Below, piece after piece: positions 34,037-42,896 of a stretch of 58,872 nt of DNA (positions within the stretch are counted from its first letter, which is position 1; each line of letters opens with the position of its first letter). Location of the stretch: assembly GCF_025143365.1 (NCBI RefSeq), contig NZ_JALXPE010000022.1, positions 1 to 58,872 of the forward strand, written 5' to 3'. The translations under genes and the position numbers were made by a program. The notes under the pieces were generated by a model that ran no database searches, was not told where the DNA came from, and saw only the letters and a program-made list of their open reading frames with translations. The DNA is from Microbacterium sp. p3-SID336. Its GTDB lineage: Bacteria > Actinomycetota > Actinomycetes > Actinomycetales > Microbacteriaceae.

Positions 34037-34923
34037 CGGCATCGGACCAGCAGGGCGGCGGCGTCGACCAGACGCTGCTGCTCCCTGATCACCCATCGGC
34101 CGCGGAGCAGGAGGCCCTGCGCGGCCCCCGAGCGGCGGTGCGGAACGACGCCGGGATCCGTCGCACCTGGGATCGGCCCGGCGTGCGCGTCCTCGCCGGG
34201 CTGCTGCTGCCCGCCCTCATCCTGATCGCCTGGCAGCTCGTGACCTCCAGCGGACTCGTCCCGCCCTATCGGCTTCCCGCGCCGGCCTCCGTCTTCACCG
34301 CCGGAGTCGAACTCGCACAGCGCGGAGAACTGTGGACGCACATCGCCATCTCCGTGCAGCGCGTGCTGCTCGGCTTCGCGATCGGGTCGGCGATCGGCCT
34401 GGCCGCCGCCGGGATCGTCGGGCTCTCGCGACTCGGCGACGTGCTGCTCAGTCCCACCCTCGCGGCTCTGCGCGCGGTGCCGTCGCTCGCCTGGGTGCCG
34501 CTGCTCATCCTGTGGATGCAGATCGGCGAGGAGTCCAAGGTCACCCTGATCGCGATCGGCGCCTTCTTCCCCGTGTACACCACGGTGGCATCCGCGCTGC
34601 GTCACGTGGACCCGCAGCTCGTCGAGGCGGGACGGTCCTTCAGTCTGCGCGGCTGGTCCCTGTTCCGCGTCGTGCAGCTGCCGGCCGTGGTGCCCTCGGT
34701 GGTGTCCGGCCTGCGCCTCGCGCTCGCGCAGGCGTGGCTGTTCCTCGTGGCCGCGGAGCTCATCGCGTCCTCGATGGGGCTGGGCTTCCTGCTGACCGAC
34801 TCGCAGAACAGCGGCCGCGTCGACCGGATCCTGCTCTCGATCGTGCTGCTCGCGCTGCTCGGCACCCTCACCAACGGCGTGCTGGCACTGGTCGAGAAGT
34901 ACCTGCTGCGGCGATGGACGTGA
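34033..34923 (+). CDS. Sulfonate-type ABC transporter permease
   Basis: This is an SsuC-like inner-membrane permease of 296 residues. About six membrane helices follow a hydrophilic 50-residue N-terminus. The EAA loop contacting the ATPase is VEAGRSFSLRGWSLFRVVQLPAVVPSVVSGLRL. Helices include VRVLAGLLLPALILIAWQLV and LAWVPLLILWMQIGEESKV. The GTG start overlaps the binding-protein stop. The acetyl-CoA synthetase gene begins ten bases inside its 3' end. Confidence 0.92.
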   Translation: MTASDQQGGGVDQTLLLPDHPSAAEQEALRGPRAAVRNDAGIRRTWDRPGVRVLAGLLLPALILIAWQLVTSSGLVPPYRLPAPASVFTAGVELAQRGELWTHIAISVQRVLLGFAIGSAIGLAAAGIVGLSRLGDVLLSPTLAALRAVPSLAWVPLLILWMQIGEESKVTLIAIGAFFPVYTTVASALRHVDPQLVEAGRSFSLRGWSLFRVVQLPAVVPSVVSGLRLALAQAWLFLVAAELIASSMGLGFLLTDSQNSGRVDRILLSIVLLALLGTLTNGVLALVEKYLLRRWT

Positions 34924-36923
34924 CGGCGACCGAGGCGCGGCTGCACGAGGACAGGGTGTACCCGCCGTCTCGCGCGTTCGCTGACGCCAATGTGACGGCG
35001 GAGGCGTATGCGCGCGCGGCGGCCGACCCCGTGGGCTTCTGGGAGGAGGCGGCGCGTCGCCTGGACTGGACGGAGCCGTGGCACACCGCTCACGAGTGGG
35101 AGCCGCCCGGCGGGGACGCGATCCCCGCTGCGCGCTGGTTCGTCGGCGGACGGCTGAACGTCGCGGTGAACTGCGTGGACCGTCACGTCGACGCGGGTCG
35201 AGGCGACAAGGTCGCGCTGCACTTCGAGGGCGAGCCGGGCGACCGGGAGTCCGTGACCTACGCCGAGCTGCAGCGTCGTGTCGCGCGCGCGGCCAACGCG
35301 CTGCTGGACCTGGGCATCGGCCGGGGCGACCGTGTGGTCGTGTACCTGCCGGTGCTCGTGGAGACCGTGGTGATCGCTCTGGCCTGCGCGCGGATCGGCG
35401 CCGTGCACTCGCTCGTGTTCGGCGGCTTCTCCGCCGAGGCCGTGCGCTTCCGCCTGGAGGACACCGGGGCGAAGCTGCTGGTGACCAGCGACGGGCAGTT
35501 CCGGCGCGGTGCCGCCGTCGAGGTGAAGTCCACCGCGGACGCCGCCGCCGCGGGACTCGAGGGACTCGCGCATGTCCTCGTGCTGCGACGCACGGGGCAG
35601 GCGGTCCCGTGGACGGACGGTCGGGATGTCTGGTGGCATGACGTGGTGGACGCGGCGTCGCCCGTGCACGAGGCCGAGTCCTTCGACGCGGAGCATCCGC
35701 TGTTCATCATCTACACCTCGGGCACGACGGGGAAGCCGAAGGGACTCGTACACACCGCCGGCGGCTACCTGACCCACGCGAGCTGGGCGCACTGGGCGCA
35801 CTTCGACGCCAAGCCGGACGACGTGCACTGGTGCACGGCCGACCTCGCCTGGGTCACGGCCCACACGTACGAGATCTACGGTCCGCTCTCGAACGGGCTG
35901 ACACAGGTGATCTACGAGGGAACGCCGGATGCGCCCCATCGCGAACGGCACCTGGAGATCATCGAACGGCTCGGCGTCACCGTGTACTACACCGCGCCCA
36001 CGCTGATCCGCACCTTCATGACCTGGTTCGGTGCGGACCTGCCCTCCGGGCACGACCTCTCGTCCCTCCGGCTGCTGGGCACCGTGGGGGAGGCGATCAA
36101 CCCCGAGGCCTGGGTGTGGTTCCGCCGGAACTTCGGTCGCGACGAGCTCCCCGTGATCGACACGTGGTGGCAGTCGGAGACGGGCGCGGCGATGATCGCC
36201 CCGCTGCCGGGTGTGACGCCGTTGAAGCCGGGGTCGGCGTCCGTGCCGCTGCCGGGGATCGACGTGGCCGTGGTGGACGACGACGGGGACGAGGTGCCAC
36301 CCGGACGGTCGGGCACGCTCGTCGTACGACGCCCCTGGCCGGGTATGGCGCGCACCGTGTGGGGGAACCCGGAGAGGTATCGGGACGCGTACTGGTCCGC
36401 GTACGCGGGCCGCGGGGCGCACGGCGGGTACTACGTCGCGGGCGATGGCGCCGCCCGGGATGCCGACGGGTACATCTGGATCCTCGGCCGCCTCGACGAC
36501 GTCGTGAACGTCTCAGGGCACCGGCTGTCGACGATCGAGATCGAGTCCGCGCTCGTGGCGCACGCCAGCGTCGGGGAGGCGGGCTCCGCCGGAGTCTCCG
36601 ATACGGTCACCGGGCAGGCCGTCGTGGCGTTCGTGACGCCGTCCGGGCGTGCGGAGGTCGACCCGGGGGCACTGCGCGCGCAGGTCGCTTCGGCCATCGG
36701 ACCGGTCGCCAAGCCGCGTCACGTCGTGGTCGTGCCCGACCTGCCGAAGACCCGCTCCGGCAAGATCATGCGTCGGCTGCTGGCACAGTTGTGGGAGGCC
36801 GAGCGCGACCGTCGCGCCGGACGCACGCCGGGCCCGCTCGGCGACACCACCTCGTTGCAGAATCCCTGGGCGGTCGACGACATCGCCTCCGCACTCTCCG
36901 CCGCAGAACTGAGGACATCATGA
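34914..36923 (+). CDS. acsA: Acetyl-CoA synthetase (AMP-forming)
   Basis: The enzyme activates acetate to acetyl-CoA through acetyl-AMP. The 669-residue protein has the N-terminal Acs region (SRAFADANVTAEAYARA, FWEEAARRLDW), the phosphate loop YTSGTTGKPKGLVHT (about residues 267-281), the acetate-site Trp in DTWWQSETGAAMIAPLPG that limits substrates to short acids, GRLDDVVNVSGHRLSTIEIE, and the C-terminal acetylatable lysine in KTRSGKIMRRLL (Lys617). Conservation of WWQSETG favours acetate over propionate, though propionate cannot be ruled out. It lies inside a sulfur-uptake and homocysteine-synthesis operon, overlapping the permease gene (10 bases) and the metY gene (4 bases). Confidence 0.93.
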   Translation: MDVTATEARLHEDRVYPPSRAFADANVTAEAYARAAADPVGFWEEAARRLDWTEPWHTAHEWEPPGGDAIPAARWFVGGRLNVAVNCVDRHVDAGRGDKVALHFEGEPGDRESVTYAELQRRVARAANALLDLGIGRGDRVVVYLPVLVETVVIALACARIGAVHSLVFGGFSAEAVRFRLEDTGAKLLVTSDGQFRRGAAVEVKSTADAAAAGLEGLAHVLVLRRTGQAVPWTDGRDVWWHDVVDAASPVHEAESFDAEHPLFIIYTSGTTGKPKGLVHTAGGYLTHASWAHWAHFDAKPDDVHWCTADLAWVTAHTYEIYGPLSNGLTQVIYEGTPDAPHRERHLEIIERLGVTVYYTAPTLIRTFMTWFGADLPSGHDLSSLRLLGTVGEAINPEAWVWFRRNFGRDELPVIDTWWQSETGAAMIAPLPGVTPLKPGSASVPLPGIDVAVVDDDGDEVPPGRSGTLVVRRPWPGMARTVWGNPERYRDAYWSAYAGRGAHGGYYVAGDGAARDADGYIWILGRLDDVVNVSGHRLSTIEIESALVAHASVGEAGSAGVSDTVTGQAVVAFVTPSGRAEVDPGALRAQVASAIGPVAKPRHVVVVPDLPKTRSGKIMRRLLAQLWEAERDRRAGRTPGPLGDTTSLQNPWAVDDIASALSAAELRTS

Positions 36924-38224
36924 CGGAAGAACACCGCTTCGGGTTCCGCACCAGGGCCCTGCACGCCGGGGGCACCCCCGACGCCGCCACCGGCGCCAGA
37001 GCGGTGCCGATCTACCAGACCACGTCCTTCGTCTTCGACGATGCGGCGGACGCGGGGAACCTCTTCGCTCTGCAGAAGTACGGCAACATCTACTCGCGCA
37101 TCGGCAACCCCACGGTGGCCGCGCTCGAGGAGCGGCTGGCGTCGTTGGAGGGCGGGATCGGTGCCGTGGCCACGGCCTCCGGCATGAGCGCCGAGTTCAT
37201 CACCTTCGCCGCACTGGTCGGCGCCGGCGACCACGTCGTCGCCGCCGCACAGCTGTACGGCGGCACGGTCACTCAGCTCGACGTGACCCTGCGGCGCTTC
37301 GGGGTGGACACCACCTTCGTCGCCTCGACGGATCCGGCGGAGTACGCGGCGGCGATCCGGCCGGAGACCAAGGTGGTGTACGTCGAGATGATCGGCAATC
37401 CGTCCGGGGAGATCGCCGACATCGAGGGCCTGGCCGAGGTCGCGCATGCGGCCGGTGTCCCCCTCGTCGTCGACGCGACCCTCGCGACGCCCTACCTGGC
37501 CCGGCCGCTGGAGCACGGCGCGGACATCGTGATCCACTCGGTCACGAAGTTCCTGGGCGGCCACGGCACCACGCTGGGCGGTATCGTGATCGAGAAGGGC
37601 ACGTTCGACTGGGGGAACGGGAAGTTCCCGCAGATGACGGAGCCGGTCGACTCGTACGGCGGCATCAAGTGGTGGGACAACTTCGGTGAATACGGATTCC
37701 TCACCAAGCTGCGCTCCGAGCAGCTGCGCGACATCGGTCCGGCGCTGAGCCCGCAGGCCGCGTTCAACCTCCTGCAGGGCATCGAGACGCTGCCGCAGCG
37801 GATCGACGCCCATGTGGCCAACGCCCGCGTCGTGGCCGACTGGCTCGCGTCCGACCCGCGCGTGGCGTATGTCACCTGGGCCGGCTTGGAGGGGCACCCG
37901 CACCATGAGCGGGCCGCCAGGTACCTGCCCCTCGGGCCGGGGTCGGTGTTCGCCTTCGGCGTGGCGGCGGAGGACGGACGGCGGGCGGGGGAGAAGCTCA
38001 TCGAGAGCCTCCAGCTCGCCTCGCACCTCGCCAACATCGGCGATGCGCGCACGCTCGTCATCCATCCGGCATCGACCACGCATCGCCAGCTCACGGAGGA
38101 TCAGCTGGCGGCTGCGGGGGTCCGCCCGGACCTGATCCGGATCTCGGTGGGGCTGGAGGATGCGGAGGACATCGTCTGGGACCTCGACCAGGCACTCACC
38201 ATCGCGACGGGAGCGAGCCGATGA
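36920..38224 (+). CDS. metY: O-acetylhomoserine sulfhydrylase (MetY)
   Basis: MetY is a PLP enzyme converting O-acetylhomoserine plus sulfide to homocysteine plus acetate. The 434-residue protein begins FGFRTRALHAGGTPD, has YSRIGNPTVAALEERLASLEGG, YGGTVTQLDVTLRRFG, the PLP-Lys motif HSVTKFLGGHGTTLGG, and the MetY-specific insertion GTFDWGNGKFPQMTEP. A gene length near 430 residues and this insertion distinguish it from the shorter MetB/MetC enzymes. The ATG overlaps the acsA stop (ATGA), and the stop overlaps the next gene. metX is not in the window. Confidence 0.95.
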   Translation: MTEEHRFGFRTRALHAGGTPDAATGARAVPIYQTTSFVFDDAADAGNLFALQKYGNIYSRIGNPTVAALEERLASLEGGIGAVATASGMSAEFITFAALVGAGDHVVAAAQLYGGTVTQLDVTLRRFGVDTTFVASTDPAEYAAAIRPETKVVYVEMIGNPSGEIADIEGLAEVAHAAGVPLVVDATLATPYLARPLEHGADIVIHSVTKFLGGHGTTLGGIVIEKGTFDWGNGKFPQMTEPVDSYGGIKWWDNFGEYGFLTKLRSEQLRDIGPALSPQAAFNLLQGIETLPQRIDAHVANARVVADWLASDPRVAYVTWAGLEGHPHHERAARYLPLGPGSVFAFGVAAEDGRRAGEKLIESLQLASHLANIGDARTLVIHPASTTHRQLTEDQLAAAGVRPDLIRISVGLEDAEDIVWDLDQALTIATGASR

Positions 38225-38796
38225 GCACCGAGTACGCCACCGGCGACGCCTGCGCGTTGCCCGCTCCGACCGCCGCCGCCTGCGCGCTTCCCAGCCCGGC
38301 GTCGACACCGGGGCGACGCTGGGTCGGGCCCTCGCAGCAGGAGCGCTTCGGGATGCTCCGACGCGCACGATCGATCGCGATCGTCGGCGCGTCGAACAAC
38401 CCGGCGCGTGCCTCGTTCTTCGTGGCGACCTACCTCCTGTCGAGCACCGCGTACGACGTGTACCTCGTGAATCCGCGGGAGAGCGAGATCCTCGGGCAGC
38501 CGGTGTACGCATCGCTCGCGGAGCTGCCGGTGAAGCCGGACATCGTGGACGTCTTCCGGCGGCACGACGACCTGCCCGGGGTGGCGCAGGAGGCGATCGA
38601 CAGCGGTGCGAGCACGCTGTGGCTGCAGCTCGGCTCGTGGAACGAGGAGGCGGCGGCGATCGCCGAGGCGGCGGGGCTCGCCGTGGTGATGGACCGGTGC
38701 GTCAAGATCGAGCACGCGCGGTTCCACGGCGGACTGCACCTGGCCGGATTCGACACGGGCGTGATCAGCTCGCGGAGGCAGCTGCTCGCGCGCTGA
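38221..38796 (+). CDS. CoA-binding domain protein
   Basis: This 191-residue protein has a Rossmann-like CoA-binding domain: RRARSIAIVGASNNPARASFFVATYLL, YDVYLVNPRESEILGQPVYASLAELP, DIVDVFRRHDDLPGVAQEAI, GASTLWLQLGSWNEEA and VVMDRCVKIEHARF. A 30-residue Ala/Pro-rich N-terminal extension with two cysteines (DACALPAP, AAACALPSP) precedes the domain. Family members bind CoA or a CoA-like ligand, with no agreed function. It is the last gene of the sulfur operon, overlapping metY by four bases. Confidence 0.88.
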   Translation: MSTEYATGDACALPAPTAAACALPSPASTPGRRWVGPSQQERFGMLRRARSIAIVGASNNPARASFFVATYLLSSTAYDVYLVNPRESEILGQPVYASLAELPVKPDIVDVFRRHDDLPGVAQEAIDSGASTLWLQLGSWNEEAAAIAEAAGLAVVMDRCVKIEHARFHGGLHLAGFDTGVISSRRQLLAR

Positions 38797-38814
38797 CCTC
38801 GTGCCGGGGGAACC

Positions 38815-38820
38815 TAGACT
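38815..38820 (+). promoter_or_regulatory. Candidate -10 of coaE (leaderless type)
   Basis: TAGACT ends six bases before the ATG at 38827. Confidence 0.5.
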
Positions 38821-38826
38821 GGCGCC

Positions 38827-39426
38827 ATGCCCCTCATCGCGCTGACCGGCGGTATCGCGTCCGGGAAGTCCACCATCGCACGACGCCTCGCCGAGCACGG
38901 AGCGGTGGTGGTCGACGCCGACGCGATCGTCCGTGAGGTGCAGGCACCGGGATCGGCTGTGCTCGCACGCATCGCCCAGGTCTTCGGGCCGGACGTCATC
39001 GCGGAGGACGGCGCTCTGGACCGCCCCGCCCTCGGTGCGCGCGTGTTCGGGGATCCGGAGCTGCTCGCGCAGCTCAACGAGGTCGTGCACCCGGCGGTAC
39101 GCGAGGAGTCGCAGCGCCGGTTCACCGAGGCGCTCTCCGCGGACCCTCGGACAGTGGTGGTCTACGACGTTCCGCTCCTCGTCGAGGCGCGCGTCGACGA
39201 CCCCTGGGACCTGATCGTCGTCGCCCACGCACCGGTCGAGGAGCGCCTGCGACGACTGATCCAACTGCGCGGCCTGGACGAGGTCGCGGCGAGGGAGAGG
39301 ATCGGGGCGCAGGTTCCGGACGAGAAGCGGCTCGCGATCGCGGACGTGGTGATCGATACGAGCGGTTCGCTGGAGCAGACCCTCGCTCAGACCGATGCCC
39401 TCTGGGAGCGTCTCGTCTCGCGCTGA
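38827..39426 (+). CDS. coaE: Dephospho-CoA kinase
   Basis: CoaE phosphorylates the 3' hydroxyl of dephospho-CoA, the last step of CoA synthesis. The 199-residue protein has the P-loop LTGGIASGKSTIARRL, the DADAIVREV substrate motif, the HPAVREESQRRF helix, VVYDVPLLVEARVDD and the lid RLIQLRGLDEVAARERIGAQ. The 30 bases separating it from the CoA-binding protein gene hold its own promoter hexamer. Its length is that of a plain single-domain enzyme, without the GrpB-like fusion seen in some actinobacteria. Confidence 0.96.
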   Translation: MPLIALTGGIASGKSTIARRLAEHGAVVVDADAIVREVQAPGSAVLARIAQVFGPDVIAEDGALDRPALGARVFGDPELLAQLNEVVHPAVREESQRRFTEALSADPRTVVVYDVPLLVEARVDDPWDLIVVAHAPVEERLRRLIQLRGLDEVAARERIGAQVPDEKRLAIADVVIDTSGSLEQTLAQTDALWERLVSR

Positions 39427-39469
39427 GCGGCGCCCTCGCTCGCCTAGCATCCCTGCGGCGGTGGCGACA

Positions 39470-39497
39470 GTGGACTTTCGTCCACATCTGGTATTCT
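39470..39497 (+). promoter_or_regulatory. Inverted repeat plus -10 upstream of the Tat-secreted protein
   Basis: GTGGAC-TTTC-GTCCAC (39470-39485) is a perfect 6-bp inverted repeat. TATTCT (39492-39497) lies seven bases downstream as the likely -10, so the repeat covers the -35 region and could be an operator. The leader to the GTG at 39574 would be about 70 nt and contains a small TCCAC...GTGGA hairpin next to the start. Confidence 0.45.
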
Positions 39498-39573
39498 GGC
39501 TGCGGGCGTGGGGACGCACCAGGGGATGGTCTGCTGGGGGATAGCTTTTTCCACGCGTTGGGGAGTGGAAGAA

Positions 39574-40113
39574 GTGACTCAGTCGAGCCATGGCATCTCG
39601 CGTCGGACTCTGATCAAGGGCGCCGCGTGGTCGGCGCCCGTCATCGCGGTGGCTGTCGCCGCACCGCTGGCGGCGGCAAGCGGCACCGTCGTGCCGAACG
39701 GGGTCGCCAACTACTACTGGGACGCGGAGGCGCAGGGCGCCTTCACCAGCCTCGTGGCTGCCGGCGGAGGGCTCCGCGCCACCTTCAGCACGCAGATCAG
39801 CTACCGCGCCAACCCCTGGGTGAACCCGCCGTCCGGCGCCTCGCTCGTGGTGGTCGTCTCGTTCTCGTCGCCGGTCACGCTCGACCCCGCCTCCTCCTTC
39901 GGTCAGTGGACCCCGGTGCCCCCTGGGGGCTCGAGCGCCACGTCCTTCACCTTCACGCGCACGCCGTCGAGCTTCGGTGATGCGCTCTCGTTCAACGTCA
40001 TCGGCACGGCGCCGGGCGCGCTGACCTCGACGGCGACGATGAGCCTCATCAACGGCGGCAGCGCGACGGCGACCACCGAGCCCTCGGCGCAGACGGCGAC
40101 TCTGATCGCCTGA
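39574..40113 (+). CDS. Tat-exported protein, unknown function
   Basis: The 179-residue product has a twin-arginine signal (SRRTLIKG, Arg10-Arg11) followed by the hydrophobic AAWSAPVIAVAVAAPLAAASG. The mature part is Ser/Thr/Gly-rich and looks all-beta, with repeated strands such as GASLVVVVSFSSPVTLD and SATSFTFTRTPSSFGDALSF; it has no cysteines. I do not recognise the fold. The GTG start follows GGAAGAA; an earlier in-frame GTG at 39508 would bury the signal peptide. Similar Tat-signal surface proteins are common in Microbacteriaceae, but this one has no identifiable partner gene. Confidence 0.75.
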   Translation: MTQSSHGISRRTLIKGAAWSAPVIAVAVAAPLAAASGTVVPNGVANYYWDAEAQGAFTSLVAAGGGLRATFSTQISYRANPWVNPPSGASLVVVVSFSSPVTLDPASSFGQWTPVPPGGSSATSFTFTRTPSSFGDALSFNVIGTAPGALTSTATMSLINGGSATATTEPSAQTATLIA

Positions 40114-40140
40114 CGCGGCCCCGATGTCGGAGGGGCGGAA

Positions 40141-40146
40141 TACGCT
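40141..40146 (+). promoter_or_regulatory. Candidate -10 of uvrB (leaderless type)
   Basis: TACGCT ends six bases before the ATG at 40153. No actinobacterial SOS box is seen in the 39-base gap. Confidence 0.4.
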
Positions 40147-40152
40147 GGAAGC

Positions 40153-42225
40153 ATGCAGCCCACGCGCAGTGTCCGCCCCTTCGAGGTCATCAGCGAGTAC
40201 GCCCCGGCCGGTGACCAGCCGCAGGCGATCGCCGAGCTCGCATCCCGCATCAATGCGGGTGAGACCGACGTCGTGCTCCTCGGTGCGACCGGTACCGGCA
40301 AGTCGGCGACGACGGCGTGGCTGGTCGAGCAGGTGCAGCGGCCCACCCTGGTGCTCGCGCACAACAAGACGCTGGCGGCGCAGCTCGCGAACGAGTTCCG
40401 CGAGCTCATGCCGAACAACGCGGTCGAGTACTTCGTCTCCTACTACGACTACTACCAGCCGGAGGCCTACGTCCCGCAGACCGACACCTTCATCGAGAAG
40501 GATTCGTCGATCAACGCGGAGGTCGAGCGGCTGCGGCACTCCACGACCAACTCGCTGCTCAGCCGCCGCGATGTGGTGGTCGTCTCCACGGTGTCCTGCA
40601 TCTACGGCCTCGGTGCTCCCGAGGAATACCTGCGTGCGATGGTGGCCTTGCAGGTCGGCGAGCGGTACGACCGCGACGCGCTGATCCGCCAGTTCATCGC
40701 GATGCAGTACAACCGCAACGACGTCGACTTCTCCCGCGGCAACTTCCGTGTGCGCGGCGACACGATCGAGATCATCCCGGTCTACGAAGAGCACGCGATC
40801 CGCATCGAGCTGTTCGGCGACGAGATCGAGGCGCTCTACTCCCTGCACCCGCTCACCGGCGAGGTCATCGAGAAGCTCGACGCCGTGCCGATCTTCCCGG
40901 CGTCGCACTATGTTGCCGGAACGGACGTGATCCAGCGCTCCATCGGCACGATCGAGCACGAGCTCGAGGAGCGGCTGAAGGAGTTCGAACGGCAGGGCAA
41001 GCTGCTGGAGGCGCAGCGTCTCCGCATGCGCACGACGTTCGATCTCGAGATGCTGCAGCAGCTCGGATTCTGCTCCGGAATCGAGAACTACTCCCGGCAC
41101 ATGGACGGTCGCATGCCGGGCGAGCCGCCGCACACCCTGCTCGACTTCTTCCCCGACGACTTCCTGCTGGTGATCGACGAGTCCCACGTCACGGTGCCGC
41201 AGATCGGCGCGATGTACGAGGGCGACGCGTCGCGCAAGCGCACCCTGGTGGACCACGGCTTCCGTCTGCCGAGCGCGATGGACAACCGCCCCCTGCGGTG
41301 GGACGAGTTCAAGAACCGCGTGGGCCAGACTGTGTACCTGTCGGCCACCCCCGGCAAGTACGAGATGGGCATCGCCGACGGCGTGGTGGAGCAGATCATC
41401 CGTCCGACCGGGCTGGTCGATCCGGAGATCATCGTGAAGCCGTCGAAGGGGCAGATCGACGACCTGCTGGAGGAGATCCGCCTCCGCGTCGAGCGCGACG
41501 AGCGGGTGCTCGTGACGACGCTGACCAAGAAGATGGCCGAGGAGCTCACGGACTTCCTGGGCGAGCACGGAGTGCGGGTGCGCTACCTGCACTCCGACGT
41601 GGACACACTGCGCCGTGTCGAACTGCTCAGCGAGCTGCGCGCCGGTGTGTACGACGTCCTGGTGGGCATCAACCTCCTGCGTGAGGGCCTCGACCTCCCG
41701 GAGGTGTCGCTCGTGGCGATTCTCGACGCCGACAAGGAGGGCTTCCTGCGCTCGGGCACCTCGCTGATCCAGACCATCGGCCGTGCGGCGCGAAACGTCT
41801 CCGGCGAAGTGCACATGTACGCGGACAACATGACCGACTCCATGGCCAAGGCCATCGAGGAGACCGACCGTCGACGTGAGAAGCAGATCGCGTACAACAA
41901 GGAGAACGGCATCGACCCGCAGCCGCTGCGCAAGCGGATCGCCGACATCACCGAGGTGCTGGCGCGGGAAGGCGCCGACACCGCGGACATGATGTCAGGG
42001 CGCGGTCGTGCGTCCGGCAAGGGCAAGTCGCCGACGCCGAACCTGCGCCGCACGGGCATCGCCGCAGAAGGGGCGCAGCAGCTGGAGGCCACGATCCAGG
42101 ACCTCACGGATCAGATGCTCGCCGCGGCGTCGGAGCTCAAGTTCGAGCTCGCCGGACGGCTGCGCGACGAGGTGCAGGACCTGAAGAAGGAACTGCGGTC
42201 GATGGAACGCGCGGGACACGCGTAG
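40153..42225 (+). CDS. uvrB: Excinuclease ABC subunit B
   Basis: UvrB is the damage-verification helicase of nucleotide excision repair. The 690-residue protein has motif [17 protein letters not shown], the beta-hairpin region [21 protein letters not shown], the motif II box [13 protein letters not shown], motif [23 protein letters not shown] and [12 protein letters not shown], and the C-terminal UVR motif ([30 protein letters not shown]) that binds UvrC. It is about 5 kb upstream of uvrA-uvrC on the same strand, separated by unrelated genes. Confidence 0.98.
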   Translation: MQPTRSVRPFEVISEYAPAGDQPQAIAELASRINAGETDVVLLGATGTGKSATTAWLVEQVQRPTLVLAHNKTLAAQLANEFRELMPNNAVEYFVSYYDYYQPEAYVPQTDTFIEKDSSINAEVERLRHSTTNSLLSRRDVVVVSTVSCIYGLGAPEEYLRAMVALQVGERYDRDALIRQFIAMQYNRNDVDFSRGNFRVRGDTIEIIPVYEEHAIRIELFGDEIEALYSLHPLTGEVIEKLDAVPIFPASHYVAGTDVIQRSIGTIEHELEERLKEFERQGKLLEAQRLRMRTTFDLEMLQQLGFCSGIENYSRHMDGRMPGEPPHTLLDFFPDDFLLVIDESHVTVPQIGAMYEGDASRKRTLVDHGFRLPSAMDNRPLRWDEFKNRVGQTVYLSATPGKYEMGIADGVVEQIIRPTGLVDPEIIVKPSKGQIDDLLEEIRLRVERDERVLVTTLTKKMAEELTDFLGEHGVRVRYLHSDVDTLRRVELLSELRAGVYDVLVGINLLREGLDLPEVSLVAILDADKEGFLRSGTSLIQTIGRAARNVSGEVHMYADNMTDSMAKAIEETDRRREKQIAYNKENGIDPQPLRKRIADITEVLAREGADTADMMSGRGRASGKGKSPTPNLRRTGIAAEGAQQLEATIQDLTDQMLAAASELKFELAGRLRDEVQDLKKELRSMERAGHA

Positions 42226-42228
42226 ACG

Positions 42229-42612
42229 GTGCCGACAATGGATGCCGCGGGGGAGGAGCTGGCCGATCGCATCAGGGCTCTGCTGAGTGCGGACGCCTCG
42301 ATCGAAGAGAGGCGCATGTTCGGGACCAGGGCGTTCCTCGACGAGGGCCGCATCCTGGTGGGCGCGCGGAAGAACGGGATCCTGCTCGTGCGCGTCGACG
42401 ACGAGAACGGTGCGGCCATGCTCACGCTGCCGGGGGTCTCGCGGGCGGTGATGGGCTCACGCACCATGAGCTCCGGCTGGCTCGACGTGGCATCATCGGC
42501 GATCACCGACGATGTCACACTCATGATGTGGCTCGACGTGGCGCGCGAGTCCACCGGCGCCGCGGTCGAGACCCCCGAGGCGGAGGCCTCGACCGACGAG
42601 CAGCGCGACTAG
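42229..42612 (+). CDS. TfoX/Sxy N-terminal domain protein
   Basis: This 127-residue protein has the TfoX N-terminal domain: EELADRIRALLSADASIEERRMFGTRAFL, then GRILVGARKNGILLVRV and MSSGWLDVASSAITDD. The MFG motif after a helix is the family hallmark. TfoX regulates competence in some proteobacteria, but stand-alone N-domains in actinobacteria have no established role. The GTG at 42229 lies three bases after uvrB; an ATG at 42238 is equally possible. Its 3' end overlaps the convergent zinc-ribbon gene by four bases. Confidence 0.8.
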   Translation: MPTMDAAGEELADRIRALLSADASIEERRMFGTRAFLDEGRILVGARKNGILLVRVDDENGAAMLTLPGVSRAVMGSRTMSSGWLDVASSAITDDVTLMMWLDVARESTGAAVETPEAEASTDEQRD

Positions 42613-42851
42613 GGGCAGTGCACCAGGGTCTTCGGTCCCGAGCGGTCGATCTCGTGCTCCGTCATGGGGGCGCCGCAGAGGGGGCACGCGCGTTCGGCGC
42701 GTTCGGCGGCACTGGGCGGAGGCGTCTTCTCGTACGGACCGACCGAGGCGGGGCCCGCGAGCCGGACGAGATTGGTGTTGACCCAGGTGTAGAGGCCGCC
42801 CGCTTCGCGGATGCGGGTGCGAAGCGGGGGCCGGTTGGAGTCCTTCGACAT
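42609..42851 (-). CDS. Small zinc-ribbon protein divergent from ohrR
   Basis: This 80-residue basic protein carries a conserved TRIREAGGLYTWVNTNLVRL block and a C-terminal zinc-ribbon-like set: Cys56-x-x-Cys59, His66 and Cys79 (CPLCGAPMTEHEIDR, LVHCP). I know it only as a conserved small protein of Microbacteriaceae; no function is assigned. The ATG at 42851 follows TACACT by seven bases; an ATG at 42857 would add two residues. The shared palindrome overlapping its -10 suggests repression by the divergent OhrR-type regulator. Confidence 0.78.
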   Translation of the reverse strand: MSKDSNRPPLRTRIREAGGLYTWVNTNLVRLAGPASVGPYEKTPPPSAAERAERACPLCGAPMTEHEIDRSGPKTLVHCP

Positions 42852-42854
42852 GTT

Positions 42855-42870
42855 CATTAGTGTACTAATG
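42855..42870. promoter_or_regulatory. MarR/OhrR-type operator between two divergent genes
   Basis: CATTAGT-GT-ACTAATG is a perfect 7-bp inverted repeat of the size and composition bound by MarR-family dimers. It covers the leftward -10 (TACACT, 42859-42864 minus strand) and the expected -35 region of the rightward promoter, whose -10 is TATAGT at 42884-42889. Confidence 0.75.
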
Positions 42871-42883
42871 ATTCGTGCAGATG

Positions 42884-42889
42884 TATAGT
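42884..42889 (+). promoter_or_regulatory. Candidate -10 of the ohrR-type gene (leaderless type)
   Basis: TATAGT ends seven bases before the GTG at 42897. Confidence 0.5.
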
Positions 42890-42896
42890 CGGAATC

